Numbered from the stretch's first letter, positions 1-10,900 are shown. The stretch: DNA of 64,000 nt from Bin80 sp965219915 (GCA_965219915.1 OZ244794.1:682001-746000), one strand, 5' to 3'. The notes: generated by a model from the letters alone, not told the origin. Translations and numbers: made by a program.

Positions 1-298
1 TCGGAGAGGGGTCCAGAAACACGAAAGCCCATGCCAAAGCACGGGCCCGGAAAGAGGGCAACACCATAAGCGTGGCACCTCAGAAGCAGTGTACAGAAAC
101 GCGTCGTCAGGGTTCCAGTCAGCGAGTATGAATTTCACGGACATGTCCGGCCGTACTACAGTACGCTGGGAAGGCTTGTCACAATCCTGGATGACACGAT
201 ATTGATCGCTTGTATTGTCCTTTTCCGACCTCTATCACGTAGTACGGAAACGCTGCCTCCCATTCCAGACGAGGCCTCAGGAAGCAGGTTTTCAAGCG
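1..298. other. No recognisable gene
   Basis: I see no supported reading frame on either strand between the window edge and the stop codon of the S8-like gene at 299. A plus-strand frame that starts at 215 runs mostly antisense to that gene and has no family-like motifs. No tRNA fold or clear terminator is visible. Confidence 0.5.
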
Positions 299-3200
299 CT
301 ACTTGAGGATCGTCAATTGTCCGATTTGAACTTCGGTGCCGGTGGCCGTGGTGGCGCGCACACGATATGGATACGTGCCAGAGGCGAGTGCGGCGGCGGC
401 AATTCTGATCAAGCGCCCGTGACCTGCCTCAAGATCTTGGGGCATAGTGCGCAGGACAGCGCGGCCGAGCACGTCAAACACCTCTACGGTAACCTTTGCG
501 TCCGCCGGCAAATCCATCAGGATGGTTGTACTCGGATTGAATGGATTCGGATAGTTACCGTGCAATACGAACTGCTGCGGAAGCTCGGTTGGACTTTCGG
601 TTCTGGTTACGGCTGTAGGGTAAAGAATCGTACCGTCGGCCAGTACGCCTATCATGGTCAGGCCTTCTCGTGCCGACGTACCGCTTCCGGAAAGACCAAG
701 CATAAAGGCTTGCTGCGCGAGACCACTCAGGTCAAACTGGAACACGTTGATCAAACGGCCATCGGCGGCTGCGGTCACTTCGATGTCGTGTAATCCGGGG
801 GAAATCGTCACGTACTGGCCCGCGGCGCCGTACAAAGCATTATCAAGGAGCACTACCGCGTCAGCCCCCGGCTGCAACAAGCGGACATCCACCGCTTCCA
901 AATCCCGGGCACCATGCGCCACATACAAGGTGGCTTGGTCTTCAATGGAATGGCTTTTCCGCACATCGTCTACAATTACGACGTTCACGTCTTCGCCTTT
1001 GCCATGCATTAGTACATGGTAATCGGTGGACGTGCTCACAGCTATCGTCCTGGAACTCAGGGGTTGCATGTTGTCGTTTTTGCCACCGGCGACCACGTCA
1101 ATAGTGTGTTCGCCCACCGAGAGCGCTTCGAAATCTGAAGCTGACTGAAACGCCCAGTCGTCATGGATGCGCTGGCCGTCCACGTATACATCGACGGGGG
1201 GGCCGTCGACATTCTGGATAAACTGGGCAGTAGGGGCCTGCTGGATCGTACTTTCCCAAAGCACCTTCGCGTTGTCTGCGTTCTGAAAGAGATCCTCGGG
1301 GGTGCTACCAGTTACCACGGCAAAGGCCACTTGGATTTCTTTGCCCGGATCTATCGTGAACGGGCCCAGTCCCGTAACCTGTGTCCAGTGATTGCCATTA
1401 GAGGCTGGACTCTGGATCCCACCCGTCAAGTACGACCACTTCGTCTGATCCGTCATTACGGCCCTGTCGTCCAAGGCCCGAAAGTGCACCGGGGCGGTCG
1501 TCGTAAGCGGCATGGTACCTGCCATAAGGGTCGGGTTGGAGGCTGTATTCTGGCTAAACCCGAGACTCCTGCTCCTGTCGAATCTAACATAGTCCGGGAT
1601 CCGGAACGTATTAATCCGCCAGCTAAACATCAGGCCGACGTGCATGTTTTCCATGGTACGGCCGGTAGGATTGGCCAACGTATACCGCAAAATGACAAAG
1701 TCCTCATTCTCCTCGGCGGTATCGACAAAACTCTCCTGAAGTATCTCTACGCCGATCGGGTTGGCAGCACGGCTGTCCACCAACTCCATGCGCCCTTCCT
1801 GAGTCACCAGTTGCCCGGGTTCACGTATCTCCAGCCTGGCTCCTTTTTGGGGAATCAGATCCATGTGCTGAGTGGGAATCAAAAACCGTCTTTCGCTACT
1901 GAAGAAACCATCGGACACGGCATCTGGACCGCTGGCCACGACCAAGCTGCCCTCGTGCAAAATGGATCGCTCCTGGTTGTTCTCATCATAGATCCAGACG
2001 CCACGCCCCACTCCTCGGAAGCGGGTATCGAGAAAGCCGAGATTCCCTTCGGATGTAATGGTGAAGCCCATTGCATCGGTTCTATGAGTGAGCGTTTCTC
2101 CCTCGTTGGCAGTCAGCCGTACGATGTCTGCCGCATCGTCGTAGGATCCGTCCCGAGCCCGGGGTGATACAAAGAAGTGCGCCCGGTACGGCGTATTCTC
2201 ATTCAGCTTGAAGCTGGTCGAGATTTCGATGTTCTCTCCCGTTGCCAGACGGCCGACGCTGACCGGACTCGTGTCAAATTCCACAAAGGCCCCGTCCGAA
2301 AACCACTCTATGGTCAAATTCTCCGTATCGGCCAAATAGTTGACCATCCTTGCCGTTACTTCCACAGACTCGCCGCTTCGGAGCGCACGCTCCCCACCAA
2401 TCAACTGGTACTCCGCCATGCGTACGGCCGGGAACCCGCTCTCCGTGACAGCGCGATAGGCATTGACGCGGCCACGCCCAAGCAGACCCGCCAGTGACGC
2501 ATCATTAACGGCATCAATGTTGTCCGCCGTGAGGCGCACCTGCTCACGCACCTGGTGCGGCGTGAAGTGCGGATTTGCCGTCTTTACTAGCGCTGCAATG
2601 CCCGCGACCAGCGGGGATGCAAATGAAGTTCCGAATTCTCTGCCATATGCATTTCCCGGAACGGGAACCACTACATTCCTGCCCGCCGCAAAGACGTTCA
2701 CGCTTCTCCCGTAGTTGTAGTGGTTCACGTCCGATTCCGCTAACGTTCCCCCAACGTTCAGATTGATAGGATAATTAGCCGGATAGGAAGGGACCTGATC
2801 ACTGTTTAGACCGTTGTTTCCCGCTGCAGCAACTACCAGTGCCCCTTCATCCACTGCAGACTGCATAACCAGCGCTTCCGTAATGGAACCACCGAAACCC
2901 CCGTAGCTTGCGTTGATAATGTCGGCGCCGTTCAGGGCCGCGTACGTAATGCCCGAGTAACTACCCACCAAAGGCATGAACCTGGCGTTCCAGCTGGTTC
3001 CGGCCAGACCAATGCCGTTGTCCGCTTCCGCCAAGGCCGCGCCCGACACAGCCACGCCGTGCTCTACGCCTGAACTACTTGCGAAGCCCGGGACAATTGG
3101 CGAATTCGCGCGAAAATCCCAACCGTGCACATCGTCCACAAATCCGTTTGCATCGTCGTCTACGCCATTATTTGGAATCTCACCGGGATTGGTCCACAAT

Positions 3201-3985
3201 GTGCCGCGTAGGTCCTCATGGCTCACGCCAATGCCCACCAGTTCAACAATCGCTATCACGACATTCCCTTGCTCGCCCTTGACCACGTTCCAGGCGTCTG
3301 GCATACGAACGCGCTGCATGTAAGGGGCTTCCCGGAACAATGGATCATTAGGCGTTTCAAGTCTTATAGATTCGCTCTTCTCCGATCCGGGTAAATCCCA
3401 CATTGACTCACGGACGAAGCGCGGCTCGGCATAGACCACGTTCGGATCCTGCGCCAAAGCGGCGGCTACCTGCCTTGAATCGAATGATTCTTCGTGATGC
3501 ACGGCATAGATACGTTGCAGCTTTTTCGTGCTCTCGGCAAGCTCTCTCCTTTCGTCCACCCGGTCCACAAAGGGAAAAGCCTTGCTGACCTCAGTGACGC
3601 CATACAGCGCCGCCTCACGGTCGAAAATGGCAAGGCCTGTTTTTCCGGCGCCAGCTGAAACAGCTACCCCCTCTGCAAATTGCACCCACACGAACCCCGG
3701 GCTATACGACGGGGCCGGAATCATGGGCTGTGCGGACGCGACGTTGACCAACATCGCCACAAGAATTAACAAACGGGAATTATATAGAATGCTTGAAAAC
3801 ACCCTGGTAATCCCTTTTCCTGGCTTTCTTTCGGTCTTGAGAAGCCCCCTTACATCCTTTAACGGTGTCATGCCATCGTACCTCGGATTCGGACTGGGTG
3901 TGCTCATTACACGGTCAAACTCCGCACGAATACGAGCCAGTTCTGCGTCTGATTTAGGGCTCTGATTCTTTTCTGTCTTTGTCAT
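299..3985 (-). CDS. Secreted S8 subtilisin-like protein with T9SS sorting domain, likely catalytically altered
   Basis: 1228 residues. A hydrophilic stretch (1-61) precedes a signal-peptide-like segment (about 66-86). The S8 fold follows: the His is in EHGVAVSG near residue 309, the oxyanion Asn in AAAGNNG near 390 and the Ser in GTSFASP near 453. The catalytic Asp, expected as an (I/V)xDTG motif, is missing: the equivalent site reads IVELVGIGVSHEDL. Immunoglobulin-like regions lead to a C-terminal YPNPFNPSTT motif and beta domain typical of T9SS cargo. A GTG at 3802 (residue 62), preceded by an AGGAAAAGGGA ribosome-binding site, would start right at the signal peptide and is a credible alternative start. 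The family normally hydrolyses peptide bonds outside the cell; whether this member does is doubtful. Confidence 0.88.
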   Translation of the reverse strand: MTKTEKNQSPKSDAELARIRAEFDRVMSTPSPNPRYDGMTPLKDVRGLLKTERKPGKGITRVFSSILYNSRLLILVAMLVNVASAQPMIPAPSYSPGFVWVQFAEGVAVSAGAGKTGLAIFDREAALYGVTEVSKAFPFVDRVDERRELAESTKKLQRIYAVHHEESFDSRQVAAALAQDPNVVYAEPRFVRESMWDLPGSEKSESIRLETPNDPLFREAPYMQRVRMPDAWNVVKGEQGNVVIAIVELVGIGVSHEDLRGTLWTNPGEIPNNGVDDDANGFVDDVHGWDFRANSPIVPGFASSSGVEHGVAVSGAALAEADNGIGLAGTSWNARFMPLVGSYSGITYAALNGADIINASYGGFGGSITEALVMQSAVDEGALVVAAAGNNGLNSDQVPSYPANYPINLNVGGTLAESDVNHYNYGRSVNVFAAGRNVVVPVPGNAYGREFGTSFASPLVAGIAALVKTANPHFTPHQVREQVRLTADNIDAVNDASLAGLLGRGRVNAYRAVTESGFPAVRMAEYQLIGGERALRSGESVEVTARMVNYLADTENLTIEWFSDGAFVEFDTSPVSVGRLATGENIEISTSFKLNENTPYRAHFFVSPRARDGSYDDAADIVRLTANEGETLTHRTDAMGFTITSEGNLGFLDTRFRGVGRGVWIYDENNQERSILHEGSLVVASGPDAVSDGFFSSERRFLIPTQHMDLIPQKGARLEIREPGQLVTQEGRMELVDSRAANPIGVEILQESFVDTAEENEDFVILRYTLANPTGRTMENMHVGLMFSWRINTFRIPDYVRFDRSRSLGFSQNTASNPTLMAGTMPLTTTAPVHFRALDDRAVMTDQTKWSYLTGGIQSPASNGNHWTQVTGLGPFTIDPGKEIQVAFAVVTGSTPEDLFQNADNAKVLWESTIQQAPTAQFIQNVDGPPVDVYVDGQRIHDDWAFQSASDFEALSVGEHTIDVVAGGKNDNMQPLSSRTIAVSTSTDYHVLMHGKGEDVNVVIVDDVRKSHSIEDQATLYVAHGARDLEAVDVRLLQPGADAVVLLDNALYGAAGQYVTISPGLHDIEVTAAADGRLINVFQFDLSGLAQQAFMLGLSGSGTSAREGLTMIGVLADGTILYPTAVTRTESPTELPQQFVLHGNYPNPFNPSTTILMDLPADAKVTVEVFDVLGRAVLRTMPQDLEAGHGRLIRIAAAALASGTYPYRVRATTATGTEVQIGQLTILK

Positions 3986-4767
3986 TTGCTCGTATACCCT
4001 AGTTTCTTAATCCTCCTAACGCAATCCAATGAGTGTGTAGATTATGCTATTTAGCTCGTCACAAGGCCCACAAAGGAGAATCCGGTTACTGGTGTAATTC
4101 CATCCTTCTGAAGATCAAAGCGCATTATGGTCTAGTTCTAAGGGGTGTGGATCATCAAATACGTGATCACACCCTTGACAATCGCTCCGTGCAGGGCCAA
4201 CAAGTACTTGTACATCACTGTACGTGTCCAACGCGGGCCATCAGGTTCTTTAGCCCGCTATTTGACCTACATTAATGGGGCGCTCTCCTGTTTATCACCT
4301 GTTCCCCAACCTAAACCAAAAAGCAATATCCTCGGGAGAGTATAGTGTTTGATTTCCTGCTTTCAAGTAACGGCTTACGGTCGGATCGAAGTGTAAGGAA
4401 ATGCTACGACGTTTTGAAGAAAACGTCTCATTTCCAACAGTCGCACTGTCATAAATATAAAACATAGAAAAGCCCCCTGTCTAACCGGACCTTGTCTCTT
4501 CGAAGGTTCAGCTTGTTCATTGTTGGCCGTATATGGGCTGCATTCGCAGTATCAATCACACCGCAGGCCGGTCATCTTTAATCTGATCAAACCATTCTGG
4601 GTGAACATCATTCTCTCATCTACAACGATCTTGAAACGATTGCCCCCTTCACAAGGCTACTAGTCATCGCATGGAAATCTTTACCCTTACCACGCCCTGT
4701 GACCCAATAATTGATTCACGGGTACTCGCGTAGCGCTGTTACTCGCGAATATGGATCTCCTTCAATT
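3986..4767. other. 780-bp gene-free region
   Basis: Short frames here (for example at 4033 and 4145) overlap each other and show no family motifs or coding bias that I can recognise. The stretch separates the end of the Bat-like cluster from the start of the S8-like gene, both on the minus strand, so it should contain the cluster terminator and the S8 promoter. The only clear structure is the inverted repeat at 4141-4176. Confidence 0.5.
4141..4176. repeat. Strong imperfect inverted repeat
   Basis: The arms AGGGGTGTGGATCA and TGATCACACCCTT pair over about 12 bp with one bulged G and one wobble pair, around a 9-base spacer. No T-run follows on either strand, so it is not a textbook intrinsic terminator. 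It could be an operator or an RNA hairpin in the leader of the S8-like gene or the tail of the Bat-like cluster. Confidence 0.5.
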
Positions 4768-5754
4768 CTACAGTTCCGCTTCGATCCGGTCATTCAGCCG
4801 CGCCAGAGCGACAAACAGCGTTTCTAACTCAGCATAATAAGCGTCGGGGCCCATTTGTGATTTGCGTGATTTAAGTGCGGCAATTTGGGTTTCAAGCGCA
4901 GTACGATCACTTGCCAAGGTCGGGTTCCCAGTGAAAACTTGAGGGCGTCTGAGCCAGGTTACACTCGCCAGATACCCATCCCCGGATTCGTCAAGAGCCT
5001 CTACGCGGGTACCCTCACGATCTGAATTGTCGTCGAGCAGACTGTGTTCGGTCGCCAAATGGCCCTCAGCATCGTAATGTTGCGCCGTTTGCTGGGCAGC
5101 GTACTGAAAAACCTCCTTCATGGAAAGGCTGCCATCACGATCCAGGTCAGCTGCGGGTTCAATCAACGATTCAACGAGGTACGTTGGAAATACCGTCTGA
5201 TTACGCTGCGTGCCCGTTCGCGTCGCAGTAATCACAATTCTGTTCGTTCCACTGAGTGCCTGAATGAAAGGACCGCTTGAGCTCATCGTACAGATCCATA
5301 CAATCCGTGCAGCGGTTAACTGATCCGACAGTGCAGCATAGTCGCTTCCGGTAAGGTCTCGTCGGGGAATATTGAGTGCTGGTTGTTTACCGTCATAGCT
5401 CCCGTGACCAAAAAGAAGAATGTAGACTTCGTCTTCGGGAGTAAGGCGTTGGCTGAGTTCCGCAAATTGTGCGCGGATTACGTCGGCCGTTGACTCTCCA
5501 GTCACATAGTCGTTGGCCGTGAGTGCACGCTCGGCAAGTACGATGACATTGTCCCGGGCAAATCCCAGTGGTCCAGTAAATGCGTTGTAGGTGTCTTCCA
5601 AATACGAGGCAATACGACTCGTTTGATCTGGTGCGCCCCCCAGTCCACCAACTACCAGCGCGTACCGCTCCTGGGCGATGGCGTGATTTGCAATACAGGT
5701 CAGGATCAGTCCTAACGCAATCCTTGTCGTCTTCGATAAAGCCACTCTCCACAT
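4768..5754 (-). CDS. Secreted caspase-like (C13/C14-type) protein, possibly a pseudo-peptidase
   Basis: 328 residues from the ATG chosen at 5754. That start gives MWRVALSKTT and a signal peptide ending near HAIAQ. A GTG at 5745 also fits, and an upstream in-frame start at 5796 would only lengthen the overlap with the preceding gene. The core resembles the legumain/caspase-like fold: ALVVGG strand, LLFGHGSYDG carrying the His, then IVWICTMSSSGPF where the Cys is expected. The usual xCxSG position reads SSSG, so the nucleophile may be Ser rather than Cys. An EF-hand-like loop (DLDRDGSLSMKE) lies in the C-terminal half. It is the last gene of the minus-strand cluster and its 5' end overlaps the VWA gene by about 43 bp, suggesting translational coupling. 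Family placement is by motif only. Confidence 0.7.
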   Translation of the reverse strand: MWRVALSKTTRIALGLILTCIANHAIAQERYALVVGGLGGAPDQTSRIASYLEDTYNAFTGPLGFARDNVIVLAERALTANDYVTGESTADVIRAQFAELSQRLTPEDEVYILLFGHGSYDGKQPALNIPRRDLTGSDYAALSDQLTAARIVWICTMSSSGPFIQALSGTNRIVITATRTGTQRNQTVFPTYLVESLIEPAADLDRDGSLSMKEVFQYAAQQTAQHYDAEGHLATEHSLLDDNSDREGTRVEALDESGDGYLASVTWLRRPQVFTGNPTLASDRTALETQIAALKSRKSQMGPDAYYAELETLFVALARLNDRIEAEL

Positions 5755-7964
5755 AAGAGAAGTACAGAAAGAATAAACAACAGGGGCATGTCCCACAGAT
5801 AAGCCGCCCGATAAACCGAAGTGCTGGTACGTCGTGATCGCAGGTTCATGGAAACATCAGAGGCTTCGTCAGGGGTGTAATATACCGTGGCCAATTGCTC
5901 CAGAAAATCCCGTTTCAATGTAGCATCATAATACTCCATCGGCTGATGACGCACCAGATAACTGCGTTGATCCTGTCCAATCAGCTCATCTCCCAGCATC
6001 GCCTCCACCGTGACTTCATATACTCCTTCGTCGCCTGGTGTTAAGCGCATCTCAAAGAGTCCTTCGTCGGAGAGATCTTCTTCAATAACCATCGGCTGCA
6101 CCGAGCCGTCAGGAGTACGGACGAGTGCGCGCAGTTCAGTACCCGTCAGGGGTTGATAATCTTCGTTATAGACACGTACATCCAGCTGGTGGGATTCTCC
6201 GGGAGTAAGCCGTGTGCTGGGAGTTTCTATATCAACTCGTGCGGGTGCGCTGGCTGCCAGCCAGCGTGCAAACTGCTGCCAAAACCGCTCATGACGTTCG
6301 TCGTCTGCTTCCAGTAGCATTTGCCAGCGCCATGTACTGCTGGTGGCAAGGGCGGCCGTACGCCCCTTGCCATATCGTTGAATTGCCAGAAGTGGCTCTT
6401 CCGGGCCAAATTCGTCCTCTGGCTTCACGGCGAGTACTTGTGCACCGGGTTTGACACCGCCCAAAAGGTTGATGCTAGTTAATTTTGGCATTCCCCGCCA
6501 GAGGAATCGGTTCATAGCAGGGTCGGGAGAAAGCTTCATGAATGCGTGTGCCAGACCATCGGGTGTAGGTTCAAAGGCAAATCCACGGTCCCCGCCTTCG
6601 CCCTCAAATCGAATGGGAAGGACCTGTGCACGGGTAAAGTCTAGCCGTACAGGCAGGATGTCCGCAAGTGGTGTGCCCGCGTAATCGCTTTCGGAAAAAG
6701 CATTTCGTCCTCCCAACATCACGAATCCCCCACCACGAACACGCACAAACGATTCAATAAGCTGAAGTTGGCGCAATGAAAAGGCGGAAGCTTCGACATC
6801 CCCGAGAATTATGGCGTCAAAGTCGTAGAGAACATCGGATTCGGCCGGGAAGCCTCCCATCAGTTCATCAGCTGAGCGAATTCCCTGTCGATAATATTTG
6901 CCGGTTCCCGTACGCGTGATCGCTGAAAAGCGGATCACCTGATCAGACTCCAGTGCGCGTTTGATGAACTTGTAATCCTGCCGCAAATGACCCTCGAAAT
7001 ACAATACGCGAAGCGTGTCTGTGCGGGTATCAACCAGCACGGGTAGTGAGTTGTTGAGTGTATTGAATTCGTTTGAAGTCGGCTCCAGTGTTACATGATA
7101 TTCTCGGGCCCCTGTGCTCGGCGGTTCAAAAAAGAATTCCAGTTGATCGACCAGTCCATCTCCCTTGAGCTGTACAAACTCAGAAAAGACCTCTACATCT
7201 CCATCATAGACGGAGATTTTCGCAGGATCAGTTTCCCGGGAAGCACTGCGGATTTTGACTTCTACTTCTGCACCGGCCTGCTCACCAAGCCCTTTGTGGG
7301 CAGTCACTTCAAGCAGTTCACGTTCGGAGTTCAGAGTAGTATTGCCCAGGCCCAGTATGTGTACGCCGATCCCGTCATTGCGAAGGACTGCAGCCTGCTC
7401 AGAGGCTTCATTGCGACTTGTTGTGTTACCGTCTGTCAGAATGAGTACCCCCGTCAGGGGCAACCCCCGAAAATCCACGCGCAGGCGGTTCAGGGCTGCT
7501 GCAAGATCTGTCTCGTGAGCAGGTATTGCCTGATGAATGCTGTCGACTCTTGTGGTCGAAGCGGCAAAGGTATAGAGGCGCACCTTGAATGTTTCCTCCA
7601 AATCACGGATGATTCCCTGCTGTTCATTGTTGAGGAGGTCTTTTGCCTGTGTTAATCGGGTTTGGCCATCCGGCCCGTCTGGCAATAACATGCTGTCGGA
7701 GGCATCCACAACCACGGCGACAAAATTCTCATCGGGGACAACTTCCGGTACTATCAGTTGAGGCTCAAAGAGTGGGAAAACCAGAAGCAATGCAGCTAGC
7801 GAGCGCAGCGCCAGGCTAATTGCACGAACATGCAGCGGGGCCTGGCTGCGAAGGAACGCGACGACCAGAATTATCAAAACGCCCGCCAAGACACTCACAG
7901 CAAGCACACTGACCTGCAGGTTTACCGTGCCTTCGGCAAACTGCACAGTATCAAACTTGAACAT
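5712..7964 (-). CDS. Membrane VWA protein with amidotransferase-like domain
   Basis: 750 residues. Two N-terminal membrane helices (about 18-36 and 50-67) precede a von Willebrand A domain with an intact MIDAS motif (D87-A-S89-D-S91). A region near residues 340-480 resembles the class I glutamine-amidotransferase-like fold found in this family (FVRVRGGGFVMLGGRNAFSE), but no catalytic Cys triad is evident. A beta-rich segment follows, and a final helix (about 723-741) ends in basic residues. Such proteins sit next to BatA and DUF58 genes in many bacteria and are thought to form envelope-anchored metal-dependent adhesion assemblies; the molecular role is unknown. It starts 6 bp after the DUF4175 stop. 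Confidence 0.85.
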   Translation of the reverse strand: MFKFDTVQFAEGTVNLQVSVLAVSVLAGVLIILVVAFLRSQAPLHVRAISLALRSLAALLLVFPLFEPQLIVPEVVPDENFVAVVVDASDSMLLPDGPDGQTRLTQAKDLLNNEQQGIIRDLEETFKVRLYTFAASTTRVDSIHQAIPAHETDLAAALNRLRVDFRGLPLTGVLILTDGNTTSRNEASEQAAVLRNDGIGVHILGLGNTTLNSERELLEVTAHKGLGEQAGAEVEVKIRSASRETDPAKISVYDGDVEVFSEFVQLKGDGLVDQLEFFFEPPSTGAREYHVTLEPTSNEFNTLNNSLPVLVDTRTDTLRVLYFEGHLRQDYKFIKRALESDQVIRFSAITRTGTGKYYRQGIRSADELMGGFPAESDVLYDFDAIILGDVEASAFSLRQLQLIESFVRVRGGGFVMLGGRNAFSESDYAGTPLADILPVRLDFTRAQVLPIRFEGEGGDRGFAFEPTPDGLAHAFMKLSPDPAMNRFLWRGMPKLTSINLLGGVKPGAQVLAVKPEDEFGPEEPLLAIQRYGKGRTAALATSSTWRWQMLLEADDERHERFWQQFARWLAASAPARVDIETPSTRLTPGESHQLDVRVYNEDYQPLTGTELRALVRTPDGSVQPMVIEEDLSDEGLFEMRLTPGDEGVYEVTVEAMLGDELIGQDQRSYLVRHQPMEYYDATLKRDFLEQLATVYYTPDEASDVSMNLRSRRTSTSVYRAAYLWDMPLLFILSVLLLCGEWLYRRRQGLR

Positions 7965-7970
7965 CCGCCA

Positions 7971-10900
7971 CTACTGACTTGGCCGTCGGGAGAGTGATTC
8001 ATAGTACTTTTCCACCAGGCGTTGATACTCACTTGGCACCTCGCCTCGGCGGCTGCCGTACAGCTTGGATTCCAGTTTAACAGCCTCCAAAGCTTGAAGC
8101 AGTTGAGTTTCGAGTTGGGAAAGCGGCGCATAAACATCTCGATTGAAGAATGCTTCAGCTGAGTCTTCATCCAGCAACACGCCCGTGTGGTCGGCTCTGG
8201 TGAGTGAGTTCTGGATTCCGGTGGTAGCGCGTTGGCCGCCGCGTACGCCTTCTTCCAGGTTACGTGCTGCTTCCCTGACCCGATTCATCTGGTTTTCGAG
8301 TCGTGCCTGCTGTGCAGGTGAAGCATCCCCTTCGCGCATACGTTCTGCCTGCGCTTCCAGATCTTGTAACTCGTTTCGAAGCTGTTCAAGATCATCAAGT
8401 GCGCGACTCAATGCTTCTTCTTCGGTAACAGGCAGAGATTCACGCAATTCACGCTGGATAGCTTTCAGGCCCTCCATATCTTCGGTGATCTCTTCCTGGA
8501 TTCGCCGGGCCGTTGGCATCCAACCATTACGAAGTGCCTGCTGCGAGTTCTGCATATCTTCCTGGAGCGCCCTGCGATGAACCTCTTGCCTGAGGTTTCG
8601 TGCTGCCAGTTGTGCCTCCGAGTTGGAGTTTTCGAGCATCTCCGCCTGCTCCATGATGTTTTCGAGGTCATCCAGGGTATCGCTACGACGCTCTTCCAGT
8701 TCGTTCAGGTCTTCTCTTGAGGGGCGATCCCCTTCTTCAACCAGGTCCTCGGCAAGCTCCTGCTCCTGCTCAATGAGTTCAGTGAGGTCTTCATTCAGTT
8801 GTTCAAGTGCACGCCGGTCTGTGCCTCGGGTCTGCAGTCGCAGGGCATCCTCAAGGGATTGCAATGAATTGGCAGCCTGCTGTTGTCGTCTGGCTGCTTC
8901 TTCCATATCTCCCCGCCTTAGTGCGCGCTGCGCCTCTTCCATATTGCGCAGGGCCTGGTTCATATCATTTTGTGCCCTTTGACCGGACTGTTGCTGTTGC
9001 AGCTCTTCCAGGGACTGTTGCAGCTCCTCTTGGTTACGCCGCAGTCGGTCAACAAAGCGTCGACGATCCTCTTCGGTCTCGGGCGGACGTTGCTCAGCCA
9101 GTTCCTGCTGCCGTTGTGCAAGGTCACGCACACGTCGCAAAGCATCGTTCTCTTCCGCACTTGCCTGTGCAGCCGGTGCTGATTGTGCCGACTCATACTT
9201 GTCCCTGGTAATGTCCAACTCCAGATCCATTAGCTCAGACATGCGTTCCTCCGTGGCACTGGCGCCCCCGCCGCCCGGGCTTCCCTGCTGTTGCCGTGCG
9301 ACTTGTCGCTCAGTATTGAGAGCATCCGCTCTGAGCAATTGATTGAGTGCACGACGCTCGGGTGTGAGTGCCTCCCGCAGGTGTCCGGCAGAAAGGTCAT
9401 CAATGGCCTGATCCATTTCCGTGACCGCGGCTTCCAGGTACTCGGCTACTTTCTGCTGCTCCGGGCTGCCGCGCAACTCGAGCGAAAATGCTGTCGTACG
9501 CAGCCGCTCCTGAATATTCGCTTGTAGATTGCGTTGCGCTTGCGTGAGTGCTTCAAGAGCCTCATCAAAGTCCGGGATTTCGTTCTGTTCACGCAATAGT
9601 CGCCAGGTGGCTGCGATGATATCCTGTTGGCTTACGACCAAGCCTCCTTGCCGTCCCTGCATGCCGCCCTGTCCGCCACCTGCATTTGCCAATTGTGTGA
9701 ATTGCTGCTCAAATGGCACAATCTCCACGAAATACATGTCGGATACCTCCGATTGAAGTGCATCCGCCGCTTCAACGTAGTAGGTAATCACATCTCCGGG
9801 TTCCAGCGCGTAATCTTCAAGGAAAAGCAGGTGCTCTCCAGTGGTTTCCGTAACATTTTCGGTTTCGAGCAGGTCAACACTGACTTCCGGTTCGCCATTG
9901 ACAGAGTACCTCAGGTCAAAGGAATTAATACCGTAGTCATCGCTGGCATCGGCAGCAATCAATACTTCCTGAACCGCATTGGCCCGCAAATCCCGTCCGG
10001 GTTCCTTGAGTGTGATGTCTGGTCGGGAATCCTCAATCGGAGTGATCAGGTATGTTCGTGGGAAGCGGTTTTCGCGCGTCTGTTCATCAAGCAACTGCAC
10101 CGTGTATCGATCCTCTCCCAAGAGATCGAACCTGCCCCTGAACTGGCCGGAGCCCACTCTGGAGAGCGGTATTTCTCCGCCGTTTTCGAGTGACAGTAGG
10201 GCCGACTCTGTGACGTCATTTGTTCGCACATTTACGGTTACGCGTGATCCTTTCAAGCCCTCAATATCTCCTTCATTTTCCTGTGTGCGCACCGGAAGAT
10301 TAGCGTAATCCGGGGATTCGTAGGTGACATCAATTTGCGTTACTTCTGGAAATACGTACACCGAAAGTTTGAACGGGTCTGTACGATAGCGTCCAGCTTC
10401 AATGTAGTATTGTACGTCGCGTTGTATATTCGAAATTTCAGCGAGATAGGCCCCAGATTCCCGTCCGGCGGTCATGGGTTGACGAACCCATTCTCCGCCG
10501 GGATCCTGATGCACAAGCAATATATCATCCCGTTCACCTGAGCGCAATGTTGCAATGATGGGTACGGTTTCTCCCTGATCTACCTCAACATTACCCGGAG
10601 AAACGGTCATATAGGGTGTACGAACACTGGTTTGCGGGGGGGAATCCAGCTGCAGGCGATCCAGTTTTGTAAGTCCGGCTACTAAACAGGCGCAAGCAAT
10701 GGTTAGCGAGGATGCAATCCACAAACGCGCACGCAGCCGTCCGATCATGGAGCGCGGTGCCAAGTTTCTAACCTGTTGTGCAGCGTCTTTCAAGAGGGCG
10801 GTTACGACGTCCTGGTCAGCTTTGCCGGGAGCTTGCACGGCACTGTTAAGACGGTCCTCCAGATTGGGATGATGCTCTTCAATAAAAAGTGCGACTTGTG

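Noticed and set aside
215..793. Plus-strand frame of 192 codons
   Set aside because: Antisense to the S8-like gene, with atypical composition and no family motifs.
1163..2167. Plus-strand frame of 334 codons
   Set aside because: Entirely antisense to the S8-like gene, and its sequence resembles no protein family.
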